Shown: positions 8,030 through 19,815, counted from the stretch's first letter. The stretch is DNA of 64,000 nt from Oscillospiraceae bacterium (GCA_902779945.1 CACZDN010000002.1:62001-126000); one strand, 5' to 3'. Numbers and translations: made by a program. Notes: a model not told the origin generated them from the letters alone.

Positions 8030-8373
8030 TGCACGAATTAAGCACCATCTACTATGTGATCGAAACCGTGGAGAAGCTAATGGTGGAGAACGATCTCAAG
8101 AAGGTCGGCTCCATCACGCTGGAGGTCGGCGAGGTCAGCGGCATCATTCCAGGATATCTGACGGAGTTCTGGCAGTGGGCCCGGGCCAAGACGGACCACT
8201 TCCAGGACACGGAGCTCAAAATTGAGGAGCTCAAGGCCGTCACCTACTGTCAGGACTGCAAGGAGACCTATCCCACCATGCAGTACGGCAAGGAGTGCCC
8301 ATACTGCCACAGCGGCAACACCTTCCTCATAACGGGAAACGAGTATAATATCAAAGAGATCGAAGCCATGTAG
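8029..8373 (+). CDS. hypA: HypA/HybF-type nickel metallochaperone
   Basis: The 114-residue protein begins Met-His-Glu, the N-terminal Ni-binding motif of HypA. Its zinc-binding cysteines are CQDC (~residues 74-77) and CPYC (~91-94). HypA delivers nickel to [NiFe]-hydrogenase and in some species urease. The start overlaps the stop of the upstream oxidoreductase (TAATG). No hydrogenase structural genes or hypB-F genes are in this window, so the pairing with an NAD(P)H oxidoreductase is the only context. A long stem-loop terminator follows. Confidence 0.88.
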   Translation: MHELSTIYYVIETVEKLMVENDLKKVGSITLEVGEVSGIIPGYLTEFWQWARAKTDHFQDTELKIEELKAVTYCQDCKETYPTMQYGKECPYCHSGNTFLITGNEYNIKEIEAM

Positions 8374-8408
8374 CAACAGCGGGAGAGGCGAAAGCCTCCA
8401 TATGCAGC

Positions 8409-8492
8409 AAAGCCTGTCATTCTGTGCGGGGCGGAGCCGAAGGATCTTTCGGATTCTTCGCCGCCCTGCCCCTTGGAATGGCGGGCTTTTTT
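8409..8492 (+). terminator. Long stem-loop terminator after hypA
   Basis: The outer stem AAGCCTGTCATTCT pairs with GGAATGGCGGGCTT (G-U pairs included). An inner G+C-rich stem and a CCGAA/TTCGG tip lie within, and six T residues follow (8487-8492). The branched, 75-base structure is larger than a usual terminator. Confidence 0.75.
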
Positions 8493-8525
8493 ATGGAAAA
8501 CCCGCATTTTGGTTGATGATTATGC

Positions 8526-8554
8526 TTGAAACGCTGGAGAAAATGCGTTATAAT
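8526..8554 (+). promoter_or_regulatory. Strong sigma-A-type promoter of ybaK
   Basis: TTGAAA, exactly 17 bases, TATAAT, predicting a start near 8561 and a leader of about 30 bases. Confidence 0.8.
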
Positions 8555-8589
8555 AACAAAGTTACGAAAAATGCACCCGGGGTGGTATA

Positions 8590-9066
8590 ATGGCAGAGCA
8601 GAAAACGAATGTTATGCGCGTGCTGGATCAGAAGAAAATCGCTTATACCGCACACAGCTACCCGCACGGGGGTGAGGCTGTGGACGGCGTAACGGTCGCG
8701 CGGCTTACCGGGCTCGAACCCGCGCGGGTCTTCAAGACGCTGGTGACCCGCGGGGCAAGCAAGAAGAACTACGTCTTCGTGATCCCGGTCGCCGAGGAGC
8801 TGGATCTCAAAAAGGCAGCCAAAGCGGCGGGGGAGAAGTCCATCGCCATGATCCATGTGAGCGAGATCAACGCCCTCACCGGGTACGTGCGGGGCGGCTG
8901 CTCGCCCGTCGGGATGAAAAAGCAGTTCGAGACGTTTTATCACATAAGCTGCGAAGAGCTCCCCACCATGGCAGTCAGCGCCGGAAAAATCGGCGCGCAG
9001 GTGGAGCTTGCGCCCGCAGCCCTCATCCAAATCACACACGGCAAAACCGCCGATCTTATTGTTTAG
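8590..9066 (+). CDS. ybaK: Cys-tRNA(Pro)/Cys-tRNA(Cys) deacylase, YbaK/EbsC type
   Basis: A 158-residue trans-editing domain that hydrolyses mischarged aminoacyl-tRNA, notably Cys-tRNA(Pro). The family features VFKTLVTRG (~residue 48), [11 protein letters not shown] (~77) and [14 protein letters not shown] (~98-111) are present, the last forming part of the catalytic pocket. The length is that of a free-standing YbaK. Transcription probably starts at the 8526 promoter. uvrA begins 11 bases downstream, with no terminator between them. Confidence 0.93.
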   Translation: MAEQKTNVMRVLDQKKIAYTAHSYPHGGEAVDGVTVARLTGLEPARVFKTLVTRGASKKNYVFVIPVAEELDLKKAAKAAGEKSIAMIHVSEINALTGYVRGGCSPVGMKKQFETFYHISCEELPTMAVSAGKIGAQVELAPAALIQITHGKTADLIV

Positions 9067-9077
9067 GAGAAATATCC

Positions 9078-11921
<2,844 letters not shown>

Positions 11922-11929
11922 GGTGTCCC

Positions 11930-14149
11930 ATGGATCAGGAACTGGATTATCAGGAGCTCAACGGCACCGTCGAGGCCGTTATCTTCAAAAACGAGGAGAA
12001 CGGCTATACGGTCCTGAAGCTCCGCGACGACAAGGGTGAGAGCGTCACCGTCGTCGGCTGTTTTCCCTTTGCCGCGCCGGGCGAATCCATGATCGCCGTG
12101 GGCGAGTGGATGACGCACAGCGTCCACGGCAGACAGTTCAAGGCGGACTCCGCCCAGCGCTTTCTGCCGAGCTCCGCACCCGCCATCTATCAGTTCCTGG
12201 CCGGAGGCTCCATCAAGGGCGTGGGTCCCGCGACCGCCTCACTGATCGTTGAGCGCTTCGGGGACAGGACGCTGGACGTGATCTTGAACAAGGGCGATGA
12301 GCTCGCCTCCATCCGCGGGATCAGTTTGGCCAAGGCCCGGCAGATTTCAAAGAGCTTTCGCCAGCAGGCGGGACTGCGGATGCTGATGGAGTTCGTGTGC
12401 TCCTTCGGCCTGCGCCCGGTCCTTGCTCTGCGGGCTTATAAATACTACGGCGACACTGCGATGGACGCCCTGCGCGAAAACCCCTATCTCCTGTGCGGCT
12501 CTCTCATCGGCGGCACCTTCCGCGAAGCGGACGAGATGGCTCTCGGCCTCGGCATGAGCGGCAGCAGCAAAAACCGCGTCGGTGCGGCAATCCTTTTTGA
12601 GCTCCAGCACAACAGCGGCAACGGACACTGCTTCATCCCGCGGGAGAAGCTGGCGCAGGTGACGGCGGAGCTCATCAGCATTGAGCCCGAAGAGGCGGAC
12701 GAGCGCATCGGGGAGCTGATCGACGAGAAGCAGCTTTGCTATGAGGAGATCGCCGGGGTGCGCGCCTGCTATCTGCCGGAGCTCTACGAGGCCGAGACGC
12801 ATGCGGCGGAGAGCTTCGCTCGCATGGGCAGGCGCATGTTCACCGAGCGCCTCGATACCGAAACGCTCCTGCGCAAAATCGAAGTGCAGCAGCGCATCAC
12901 CTACGACGCCCGCCAGCGCGAGACGCTGGAGCTCGCCCTCCGTCACCAGCTCATGGCCCTCACCGGCGGACCCGGCACAGGCAAGACCACCTGCATACGC
13001 GCCATTCTCGCCATGTTCGACGAGCTGGGCTTTAAGACCCTGCTCTGCGCCCCCACGGGCCGTGCCGCCAAGCGCATGACCGAGGTGACGGGCCGCGAGG
13101 CTGCCACGATACACCGCCTTCTGGGCGCAAAGCTGGACGAGCAGAGCGACCGCGTCGTCTTCATGAAAAACGAAAACGACCGCCTCGACTGCGACGCCGT
13201 CATCCTGGACGAGTGCTCCATGGTGGACATTCTGCTGATGGACGCGCTTTTGAAAGCCCTGCCGCCGGACGCGCGGCTTGTCCTGGTCGGGGACGCGGAC
13301 CAGCTTCCGTCCGTCGGTCCGGGCAACGTGTTCTCTGCACTGATCCGCAGCCAGGCTGTGGCGACGGGCTTTCTCATGACCATCTACCGCCAGGGCGAGG
13401 GCAGCCGCATCCTGCGCAACGCCCACATGATCCGCGACGGGGAACACCCCGATTTCTCCGAGAACGCGGGCGACTTCTTCCGCCTCAGGCGACTCGAGGG
13501 GGCCGGCGCGGTGGAAACCATCACAGAGCTCGTCTCCGTGCGCCTGCCAAACAAAATGCACATCCCTTCCGAGGAGATCCAGGTCCTGTCCCCGACCAGA
13601 AAAGGGGAGACCGGCACCGTGAACCTCAACCAGAGACTGCAGGCCGCGCTCAATCCCCCGTCTCCGGAGAAGAAGGAAAAGCCCTTCGGCAGCGCCGTCT
13701 TCCGCGAGGGGGACCGCGTCATGCAGATCCGCAACAACTATGATATTCTGTGGAAAAGCGAGAACAATACCGAGGCGGGCACCGGTATCTACAACGGGGA
13801 TATGGGCGTACTGAGAGCCATTGACCCGGAAAATGAGACTCTGACCGTTGACTTTGACGGCCGCATCGCAAGCTACGGCTTCGACGCGCTGACGGAGCTG
13901 GAGCACGCCTGGGCCGTGACGGTGCACAAAGCCCAGGGCAGCGAATACCGTGCGGTCATCCTTGCCCTCAGCGGGAGCTATCAGAGCCTGATGACCAAGG
14001 CTGTCCTTTACACCGCGGTCACGCGGGCAAAAGAGCTTTTGATCCTCGTCGGGGACGATGCGGTTGCCCATCGCATGATCGATAATTACCGCCAGACGCG
14101 CCGTTATACCGCGCTGCGCGTGCGCATCAGAAAGCTGTGCGGCCTGTGA
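11930..14149 (+). CDS. recD2: RecD2-type ATP-dependent DNA helicase
   Basis: A 739-residue superfamily 1B 5'-3' helicase of the RecD2 type, which acts without RecBC in Firmicutes and helps with stalled forks and mismatch repair. An N-terminal OB-like and HhH region (~1-200) precedes the motor: Walker A TGGPGTGKTT (~346), Walker B VILDECSMVD (~423), LVGDADQLPSVGPGN (~450), and the C-terminal UvrD-like motif AVTVHKAQGSEYRAVIL (~663). The start at 11930 is chosen over an upstream frame inside uvrA because of GAGGTG just before it. Its stop overlaps the comF start (GTGA). Confidence 0.95.
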   Translation: MDQELDYQELNGTVEAVIFKNEENGYTVLKLRDDKGESVTVVGCFPFAAPGESMIAVGEWMTHSVHGRQFKADSAQRFLPSSAPAIYQFLAGGSIKGVGPATASLIVERFGDRTLDVILNKGDELASIRGISLAKARQISKSFRQQAGLRMLMEFVCSFGLRPVLALRAYKYYGDTAMDALRENPYLLCGSLIGGTFREADEMALGLGMSGSSKNRVGAAILFELQHNSGNGHCFIPREKLAQVTAELISIEPEEADERIGELIDEKQLCYEEIAGVRACYLPELYEAETHAAESFARMGRRMFTERLDTETLLRKIEVQQRITYDARQRETLELALRHQLMALTGGPGTGKTTCIRAILAMFDELGFKTLLCAPTGRAAKRMTEVTGREAATIHRLLGAKLDEQSDRVVFMKNENDRLDCDAVILDECSMVDILLMDALLKALPPDARLVLVGDADQLPSVGPGNVFSALIRSQAVATGFLMTIYRQGEGSRILRNAHMIRDGEHPDFSENAGDFFRLRRLEGAGAVETITELVSVRLPNKMHIPSEEIQVLSPTRKGETGTVNLNQRLQAALNPPSPEKKEKPFGSAVFREGDRVMQIRNNYDILWKSENNTEAGTGIYNGDMGVLRAIDPENETLTVDFDGRIASYGFDALTELEHAWAVTVHKAQGSEYRAVILALSGSYQSLMTKAVLYTAVTRAKELLILVGDDAVAHRMIDNYRQTRRYTALRVRIRKLCGL

Positions 14150-14790
14150 AGAGCCTGTGGGATCGTCTGCTTGACCTGCTTTACCCGCCGCGCTGCGCCT
14201 TCTGCTGCCGTCTGCTGAACGAGCGGGAGACGGGTGTCTGCCGCTTCTGCAGAAAGAAGTATGAGCACGACGGGCGGCGGCGCGAGCTCAAACATACCGA
14301 GACCTGCGTCGCGGCCTTTCGCTACGAGGGCGAGGTGCGCGAGTCGATCCTGCGATACAAGTTCCGCGGTGTGACCGCCTATGGTGAGGCTTATGCGGGT
14401 TTTCTTGCAAAACAGCTTGACGAATCGCAGATTTCCTGCGATATTATTACATGGGTACCCTTGAGCCGACGCAGACTTCGGCATCGAGGCTACGATCAGG
14501 CCCGCATACTCGCCGAGGAGACGGCAAAAATACTGGGTCTGCCCTGCGCGAAGCTGCTGGAAAAGCGGGTGCACACCAAGGCCCAGTCCGGCATCCGGAA
14601 CGCTCAGCAGCGGCGAAAAAACGCGAAGGGCGTTTACGTCTGCTGTGCACCGGAGCTTGCAGCCGGTAAGCGCGTCCTCCTCATCGACGACATTGTGACG
14701 ACGGGGGCCACGCTTACGGAGTGCGCCGCCGTGCTGAAGAAGGCAGGCTGTGGCGCGGTGATCGCCGCTGCCGCCGCGTCAAGAGATTGA
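14146..14790 (+). CDS. comF: ComF family phosphoribosyltransferase-like protein
   Basis: A 214-residue protein with an N-terminal zinc-ribbon-like set of cysteines (PPRCAFCCRLL...CRFC, ~residues 14-38) and a C-terminal PRTase fold with the PRPP loop VLLIDDIVTTGAT (~180-192). ComF proteins are needed for DNA uptake in competent bacteria, though many carriers are not known to be competent. I prefer GTG at 14146, which overlaps the recD2 stop; GTG at 14137 would add three residues. Confidence 0.88.
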   Translation: MKSLWDRLLDLLYPPRCAFCCRLLNERETGVCRFCRKKYEHDGRRRELKHTETCVAAFRYEGEVRESILRYKFRGVTAYGEAYAGFLAKQLDESQISCDIITWVPLSRRRLRHRGYDQARILAEETAKILGLPCAKLLEKRVHTKAQSGIRNAQQRRKNAKGVYVCCAPELAAGKRVLLIDDIVTTGATLTECAAVLKKAGCGAVIAAAAASRD

Positions 14791-14826
14791 GATTATTGCG
14801 ACCTGTACCCTGATAGGAGATCGACC

Positions 14827-15858
14827 ATGAATATATTTGAGAGAGATATCGCCATCGACCTGGGCACGTCCTCCACACTGCTGTTTGAGCAGGGGAAGGG
14901 CGTGGTCGCCAGGGAGCCGACCGTGGTGGCCGTGGACAAGTTCAGCGGTAAGATCCTCAAGATCGGCCAGGACGCGCAGAAGATGCTGGGCCGGACTCCG
15001 GCCAACATCGTCGCCATCCACCCGGTCAACGCGGGCGTGATCTCGGACTATGAGATGACGGCCCAGATGCTGCGGGAGCTTGTCAGCCGCATCACCTCCT
15101 TCAGTCTCTTCAAGCCCTGCGTGCTGGCATGCGTGCCCAGCTCCATCACCGGCGTGGAGGAGCGCGCCATGATCGGCGCGGCTATCGAGGCCGGTGCGCG
15201 CAAGGTCTACCTGCTGGAGACGGCGGTCGCCACCGCGATGGGCGCGGGCGTCGATATCTCCAAGGCGGACGGACACATGGTCATCGACATCGGCGGCGGC
15301 ACGACGGAGGTGGCCGTCGTCTCGGGCGGCGGCGTGGTGGAATGCCAGTCCATCAAGGTCGCCGGCACCAGCTTTGACGAATCCATCGTCAAGTTCATCC
15401 GCCGCAAATACGACCTGCTGATCGGCCTGAGCACGGCGGAGGAGCTCAAGCGCAGCATCGGCTGCGTGATCCAGCGCCCGGATATCAGCTTTGAGGAGAT
15501 CAAGGGCCGCGACCTCTCCAACGGCCTGCCCAAGACCGTGAAAGTCAGCTCGACGGAGCTGATCGAGGCCTTTGTCGAGCCGATGAACCGCATTCTGGAG
15601 ACCATCCACATCGTACTGGAGAGCACGCCCCCACAACTGGTGGGCGATCTGGATAAAAACGGCATCATCATGTCAGGCGGCGGCAGCCTTATCTACGGCA
15701 TCGACCGCCTCATTGAGCGCAGCACCGGCATCCGCACTCTCGTCGTGGACGACGCGGTCTCCTGTGCGGCTTATGGGGCGGGCAAGATGCTCATGCACCT
15801 GGACATGCTGCAGGACGGCATGATGAACTTTTACCGCAAACGTCAGCTCAAGGGCTGA
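14827..15858 (+). CDS. mreB: MreB-family actin-like cell-shape protein
   Basis: This 343-residue bacterial actin has phosphate-1 IDLGTSST (~residues 10-17), phosphate-2 VIDIGGGTTEVAV (~155-167) and the adenosine motif GIIMSGGGSLIYG (~278-290). It forms membrane-associated filaments that guide side-wall synthesis. No mreC/mreD genes follow, so it could be an Mbl or MreBH-type paralogue. ATAGGAG lies upstream of the ATG. It sits 36 bases after comF and before ispD, probably in one transcript. Confidence 0.92.
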   Translation: MNIFERDIAIDLGTSSTLLFEQGKGVVAREPTVVAVDKFSGKILKIGQDAQKMLGRTPANIVAIHPVNAGVISDYEMTAQMLRELVSRITSFSLFKPCVLACVPSSITGVEERAMIGAAIEAGARKVYLLETAVATAMGAGVDISKADGHMVIDIGGGTTEVAVVSGGGVVECQSIKVAGTSFDESIVKFIRRKYDLLIGLSTAEELKRSIGCVIQRPDISFEEIKGRDLSNGLPKTVKVSSTELIEAFVEPMNRILETIHIVLESTPPQLVGDLDKNGIIMSGGGSLIYGIDRLIERSTGIRTLVVDDAVSCAAYGAGKMLMHLDMLQDGMMNFYRKRQLKG

Positions 15859-15879
15859 TACAAAAGGAGGGATGCCGCT

Positions 15880-16623
15880 ATGCGCTGTCCGCTGAAACGA
15901 AAAAACGACACGCCCCCGCGCTGCTCCGCAGTCATCGTCGCCGCCGGCAGTTCCCAGCGCATGGGGAGCGACAAGATCATGATGAAGCTCGGCGCGATGC
16001 CCGTGCTGGCAAGGACGGTCCTCGCCTTTGAGAACAACGAGTATGTCGATGAGATCATCATTGTCACGAAAACCGAGAAGATCGAGGAGATCGCCGATCT
16101 CTGCTACAAAAACGGCCTGCACAAGGTCAGGCAGGTCGTGAGCGGCGGGAGCACGCGCATGGAGTCCGCCCTCGCCGGCGTCTCGGCGGCACGGCACGGC
16201 GCGGAGCTTATCGCAATCCACGACGGGGCGCGGCCTCTCGTCTCGCAGGAACTCATCACGCGGACGATCCTCGCCGCGCAGAAGCATCGCTCCGTCGTCC
16301 CGGCCATTGCCAGCACCGACACGCTCAGGACTGTGGACGAGAAGGGCTATATCGTGGGGACGGTGGACCGGGACAGCACCGTCCGGATCCAGACGCCGCA
16401 GGTCTTCGACGCGGATCTCATCAAGGGCGCGCTCACCAGGGCGGTCGAGGACGGGCTCACGCTGACGGACGACGCTTCGGCCATGGACAGGATGGGCGGC
16501 AAGACCTTCGTCGTCGCGGGAGAGCCCGAAAACATCAAGATCACTACGCCGGACGATCTTGTCTACGCAAAGGCGATCGTGGAGAGCAGGGGGGACTGGA
16601 ATGCGAATCGGACATGGGTATGA
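15880..16623 (+). CDS. ispD: 2-C-methyl-D-erythritol 4-phosphate cytidylyltransferase
   Basis: The third enzyme of the MEP isoprenoid pathway: it joins CTP and MEP. 247 residues, with the nucleotide-binding signature [15 protein letters not shown] (~residues 18-32) and [10 protein letters not shown] (~112-121) and RIQTPQVF (~169-176), all diagnostic of IspD. AAGGAGG precedes the ATG. It overlaps ispF by 23 bases; a dxs gene for the same pathway lies at 56155. Confidence 0.96.
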   Translation: MRCPLKRKNDTPPRCSAVIVAAGSSQRMGSDKIMMKLGAMPVLARTVLAFENNEYVDEIIIVTKTEKIEEIADLCYKNGLHKVRQVVSGGSTRMESALAGVSAARHGAELIAIHDGARPLVSQELITRTILAAQKHRSVVPAIASTDTLRTVDEKGYIVGTVDRDSTVRIQTPQVFDADLIKGALTRAVEDGLTLTDDASAMDRMGGKTFVVAGEPENIKITTPDDLVYAKAIVESRGDWNANRTWV

Positions 16624-17068
16624 TGTACACCGCCTGGTCGAGGGCCGAAGGCTCATCCTCGGCGGGATCGAGATTCCATACGAAAAGGGACTTCTGGGCC
16701 ACTCGGACGCGGACGTTCTGACCCACGCGCTGATGGACGCGCTTCTCGGCGCGGCGGCGCTGGGGGACATCGGCAAGCTCTTCCCGGACAACGACGCGCG
16801 CTATGAGGGGGCAGACAGCGTGGCGCTTTTGAAGCGTGTGCGGCAGGTTCTCACCGACGCCGGGTACCGGATCGGGAATGTCGACTGCACCGTGATCGCC
16901 CAGCGTCCCAGACTGGCCGTCCACATTCCGGCGATGCGGGAAAAGCTGGCTGCGGCGATGGAGGTCCCGGTCGACCGCGTCAGCGTCAAGGCGACAACGG
17001 AGGAGGGCCTCGGCTTTTCCGGCGAAGGTCTGGGAATTGCCGCCCACGCTGTCGCACTGATCGAATGA
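16601..17068 (+). CDS. ispF: 2-C-methyl-D-erythritol 2,4-cyclodiphosphate synthase
   Basis: Fifth MEP-pathway enzyme, 155 residues, normally a trimer with zinc at the active site. It begins [12 protein letters not shown], the family's fixed N-terminus with Asp and His metal ligands, followed by LGHSDADVL (~40-48) and the C-terminal [12 protein letters not shown] (~131-142). The start inside ispD (overlap 23 bases) is set by this motif and by the upstream AGGGGGG. A strong terminator follows. Confidence 0.96.
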   Translation: MRIGHGYDVHRLVEGRRLILGGIEIPYEKGLLGHSDADVLTHALMDALLGAAALGDIGKLFPDNDARYEGADSVALLKRVRQVLTDAGYRIGNVDCTVIAQRPRLAVHIPAMREKLAAAMEVPVDRVSVKATTEEGLGFSGEGLGIAAHAVALIE

Positions 17069-17129
17069 CAAATCCAGCCTCTCTCGCATAGGATGAGACA
17101 GCCCTGTGTGAGTTTTTTCGGCAGAAGCT

Positions 17130-17180
17130 GCGATCTGCCCCCTGCGGACACACGCGGGGGCGGATCGCGTTTTTTGCTTT
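17130..17180 (+). terminator. Rho-independent terminator after ispF
   Basis: A 13-bp stem beginning GCGATCTGCCCCC and closing with its complement ending GGATCGC, followed by GTTTTTTGCTTTTT. It likely ends the ybaK/uvrA-to-ispF transcript. Confidence 0.85.
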
Positions 17181-17193
17181 TTGGAGGATGGAT

Positions 17194-17457
17194 ATGAAAT
17201 ACCTGATCATGTGCAAATCGCTGACCAACGCGCAGCGGGCGGCGCTGGAGCTTACGCGGCGCGGGATCGACGCATCGGTGGTGAAGGCCCCGCAGAGCCT
17301 GCGCGAAAACGGCTGCGGCTATGCGGTCAGCCTCTACCGGCGGCTGGATGAGGCGGCGGTGATCCTGCGAGACGCAAGGGTCCTCACCGGCAGGATCTAC
17401 CGACGCGCCGACGACGGCTCGTATCGGGAGGTGGAGGATCGTGATCTATCTCGATAA
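17194..17457 (+). CDS. DUF3343 family protein (putative Se/S carrier-like)
   Basis: This 87-residue protein matches the DUF3343 pattern: a single small domain starting MKYLIMCKSLTNAQRA, a helix (AALELTRRGID) and a conserved GCGYAVSLY near residues 47-55 with one cysteine. The family is annotated as possible sulfur or selenium carrier and often lies next to a class V aminotransferase, as here: the cysteine desulfurase start lies inside this gene. I chose the ATG at 17194 over 17188 because GGAGG sits 6 bases before it. The actual function is unproven. Confidence 0.72.
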   Translation: MKYLIMCKSLTNAQRAALELTRRGIDASVVKAPQSLRENGCGYAVSLYRRLDEAAVILRDARVLTGRIYRRADDGSYREVEDRDLSR

Positions 17458-18562
17458 CGCGGCCACAAGCCTGATAAAGCCCGCCGCAGTCGGCAGGGAG
17501 ATGCTGCGTGCGATGCAGTGCTGCGCAAGCCCGGGACGCGGCGGCCACAGCGCGGCCATGCGGGCCTCCGAGCTGGTGTATCGCTGCCGTGAAAAGGCGG
17601 CGGCACTCTTTCACGTGCCGGAGAGCGAAAACGTCGTCTTCACGATGAACGCGACGCACGGCCTGAATGTCGCGATAAACTCGCTTGTTTCAAAGGGGAC
17701 GCGGGTACTGATCTCCGGCTATGAGCACAATGCGGTCACGCGTCCGCTCAAAAAAGCGGGGGCGGAGATCCTTGTTGCACGCTCGCCTCTTTTCGATCAG
17801 GCTTCCTGCCTGCGCGCGTTCAGGGAACAGATCGGGCGCGCGCAGCTCCTCGTCTGCACCATGGTGTCCAACGTGTTCGGCTTTATACTCCCTGTCCGGG
17901 AGATCGCGGCGCTGTGCCGGGAAAACGGCGTGCCGCTCATCGTGGACGCCTCGCAGGCCGCCGGAACGCTGGACGTGGATTTCGAAGCGCTCGGCGCGGC
18001 GTTTCTCGCCATGCCCGGACACAAGGGCCTCTTCGGACCGCAGGGGACGGGGCTGCTTCTGTGCCGGAAAAAGGGCACGCCGCTGCTGGCCGGCGGTTCC
18101 GGCTCGGACAGCATTTTGCAGGAGATGCCGGACTACCTGCCCGACCGTCATGAGGCCGGCACCCAGAACGTCCCCGGCATCGCGGGCCTTCTCGCGGGGA
18201 TGGAATACGTGGAGCAGAAAACGCCGCGGGCGATTCTGGAGGAGGAGCACGCGCTGCTGCGTCTCACGGGAGAGAGCCTTGCGGAGGACGAGAGGATCGA
18301 GCTTTTCCGCGGTCCTGACGGAACGCAGAGCGGCGTCCTGTCATTTCGCATCCGCGGGATGGACTGCGATGAGGCGGCAGGGCTCCTCTCCGAGCGCGGC
18401 GTCTGCCTTCGCAGCGGCCTGCACTGTGCGCCGCTTGCGCACCGAAGCGCCGGAACCCTGGACACCGGCACGCTTAGACTCAGCCTCTCGCCCTTTGTCA
18501 GCCGGGAGGAGATCCGGGCTTTCTGCGGTATGCTCAGAGAATTGTTGGACGGACTGCGCTAA
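17441..18562 (+). CDS. Cysteine desulfurase family protein (class V aminotransferase)
   Basis: A 373-residue PLP enzyme starting IYLDNAATSLIKP, the family hallmark. The PLP lysine is in MPGHKGLFGPQGTG (~residues 190-203), and CLRSGLHCAPLAH (~324-336) supplies the cysteine that carries persulfide. It probably removes sulfur (or selenium) from cysteine (or selenocysteine). It belongs to the 'cysteine desulfurase family' subgroup rather than clear SufS or IscS. The GTG start at 17441 overlaps the DUF3343 gene by 17 bases and has GGAGG before it, so the pair is coupled. Confidence 0.88.
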   Translation: MIYLDNAATSLIKPAAVGREMLRAMQCCASPGRGGHSAAMRASELVYRCREKAAALFHVPESENVVFTMNATHGLNVAINSLVSKGTRVLISGYEHNAVTRPLKKAGAEILVARSPLFDQASCLRAFREQIGRAQLLVCTMVSNVFGFILPVREIAALCRENGVPLIVDASQAAGTLDVDFEALGAAFLAMPGHKGLFGPQGTGLLLCRKKGTPLLAGGSGSDSILQEMPDYLPDRHEAGTQNVPGIAGLLAGMEYVEQKTPRAILEEEHALLRLTGESLAEDERIELFRGPDGTQSGVLSFRIRGMDCDEAAGLLSERGVCLRSGLHCAPLAHRSAGTLDTGTLRLSLSPFVSREEIRAFCGMLRELLDGLR

Positions 18563-18567
18563 ATAAC

Positions 18568-18596
18568 TTGCCTTTTTGCGCTTCCTGCGGTATAAT
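18568..18596 (+). promoter_or_regulatory. Sigma-A-type promoter of the cdaA operon
   Basis: TTGCCT, 17 bases, TATAAT, with a predicted start near 18603. That leaves an untranslated leader of about 325 bases before cdaA. Confidence 0.75.
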
Positions 18597-18602
18597 ATCA
18601 GA

Positions 18603-18927
18603 ATAGGATTAGCATAAAAGCTGACGCCTTTATAGTATTTGAGTGTGCGAAATCCTCGCCGCTCACGCGGCAACCGGATTTCATGCACATGTAAATCCCC
18701 ATGAATCAGGTTTTATTTATTGTGGCGAGGCTTGCCGCATGGGGATTTACTGTGAAAGCATCGCTTTCATGGTTATTTGAAATGCTCCAGAACTCTGCCG
18801 CTTCCGCGGAAGCCCGCGTTGAGGCGCAAAAACCCCATACGCGCATGGGGATTGATTACAGAAGGACTCAGCACGGGGAGCGACTGCCTGTTCCCGTCCC
18901 GCTTCCGTTCAGATAAAAGGAGAACGC
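18603..18927 (+). ncRNA. Structured leader upstream of cdaA, candidate regulatory RNA of unknown class
   Basis: No gene is visible in this 325-base stretch, but several hairpins are. A nested hairpin at ~18644-18687 holds GCCGC-TCAC-GCGGC. GTAAATCCCCATG (18691-18703) pairs perfectly with CATGGGGATTTAC (18738-18750). A third similar block at 18844-18859 (CATGGGGATTGATTAC) could compete for the same arm, and its own local partner CCCCAT lies at 18833-18838. Further short hairpins include GCTTCCGCGGAAGC. The three related arms allow mutually exclusive folds, as in riboswitches. It does not resemble the ydaO c-di-AMP riboswitch to my eye. Confidence 0.5.
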
Positions 18928-19815
18928 ATGGATACCATTACCAATGCGCTTGGCCGCGCAGGCAATTATATGGCGACGATCGGGATCGCCGATTTTATTG
19001 ACATCATCATCGTCGCCTATCTCATATACAGGATCATCTGGTTCATCCGCAAATCGAGCTTTATCAACCTGGCCAAGGGTCTGATCCTGGTCCTGGCCGC
19101 GCTGTGGCTGTCCGAATTCTTCGGGCTCATCATGATCAACTATCTGCTGCGCAAGGCTGTGGAATTGGGGATGATCTCGCTGGTCATCCTGTTCCAGCCT
19201 GAGCTTCGGCGTCTGCTGGAGCGCATGGGCAGCACGCTCAACACCAACATCGGCAATTCCGGTACGAACATGTCCCGCGCCATCAGCGAGGTTGCGCTGG
19301 CCTGCGGCGATATGGCCGCAACCAAGACCGGCGCCCTGCTGGTGTTCGAGCGCAACGTCTCCCTCTCGCCGATCATCGCGACGGGCTCCGTCATCAACGC
19401 CGACGTAAACGCCCAGCTCATCAAAAACCTGTTCTTCAAAAACTCACCCCTGCACGACGGAGCCGTCGTCCTGCGCGACGGACGGATCGAGGCTGCCGCC
19501 TGTATTCTCCCGCTGTCGAGAAACCAGAACCTGAGCATGGACCTGGGCACGCGGCACAGAGCCGGTCTCGGCATGGCCGAGGAGACCGACGCCGTGGTCG
19601 TCGTCGTCTCGGAGGAGCGCGGGGACATCTCTCTCGCAATCGACTCGAAGCTTAAGCGCCATCTCTCCACCGGTCAGCTCGCCTCGGAGCTCTCCAAGGT
19701 GCTGATCCACGAGGAGAAAAAGGACAAGAAGACCGGTCTCTTGGAAGACGTCAAGCATTTCTTCAAGCCGATGGCGGAAAACAGTGAGGACGAGAATGAA
19801 GACAAATCTGAGTAA
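18928..19815 (+). CDS. cdaA: Diadenylate cyclase CdaA
   Basis: Membrane-bound enzyme making the second messenger c-di-AMP from two ATP. In 295 residues there are three N-terminal membrane segments (~20-95) followed by the DisA_N catalytic domain with LHDGAVV (DGA, ~176) and GTRHRAGLG (RHR, ~208), both required for catalysis. AAAGGAG precedes the ATG. cdaR overlaps its end by 20 bases, the usual pairing in Firmicutes, where CdaR modulates CdaA in osmotic and cell-wall control. Confidence 0.96.
   Translation: MDTITNALGRAGNYMATIGIADFIDIIIVAYLIYRIIWFIRKSSFINLAKGLILVLAALWLSEFFGLIMINYLLRKAVELGMISLVILFQPELRRLLERMGSTLNTNIGNSGTNMSRAISEVALACGDMAATKTGALLVFERNVSLSPIIATGSVINADVNAQLIKNLFFKNSPLHDGAVVLRDGRIEAAACILPLSRNQNLSMDLGTRHRAGLGMAEETDAVVVVVSEERGDISLAIDSKLKRHLSTGQLASELSKVLIHEEKKDKKTGLLEDVKHFFKPMAENSEDENEDKSE

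Noticed and set aside
18603-18927. ydaO-type c-di-AMP riboswitch
   Set aside because: I cannot find the conserved blocks of that class; the leader is listed as an unknown structure instead.
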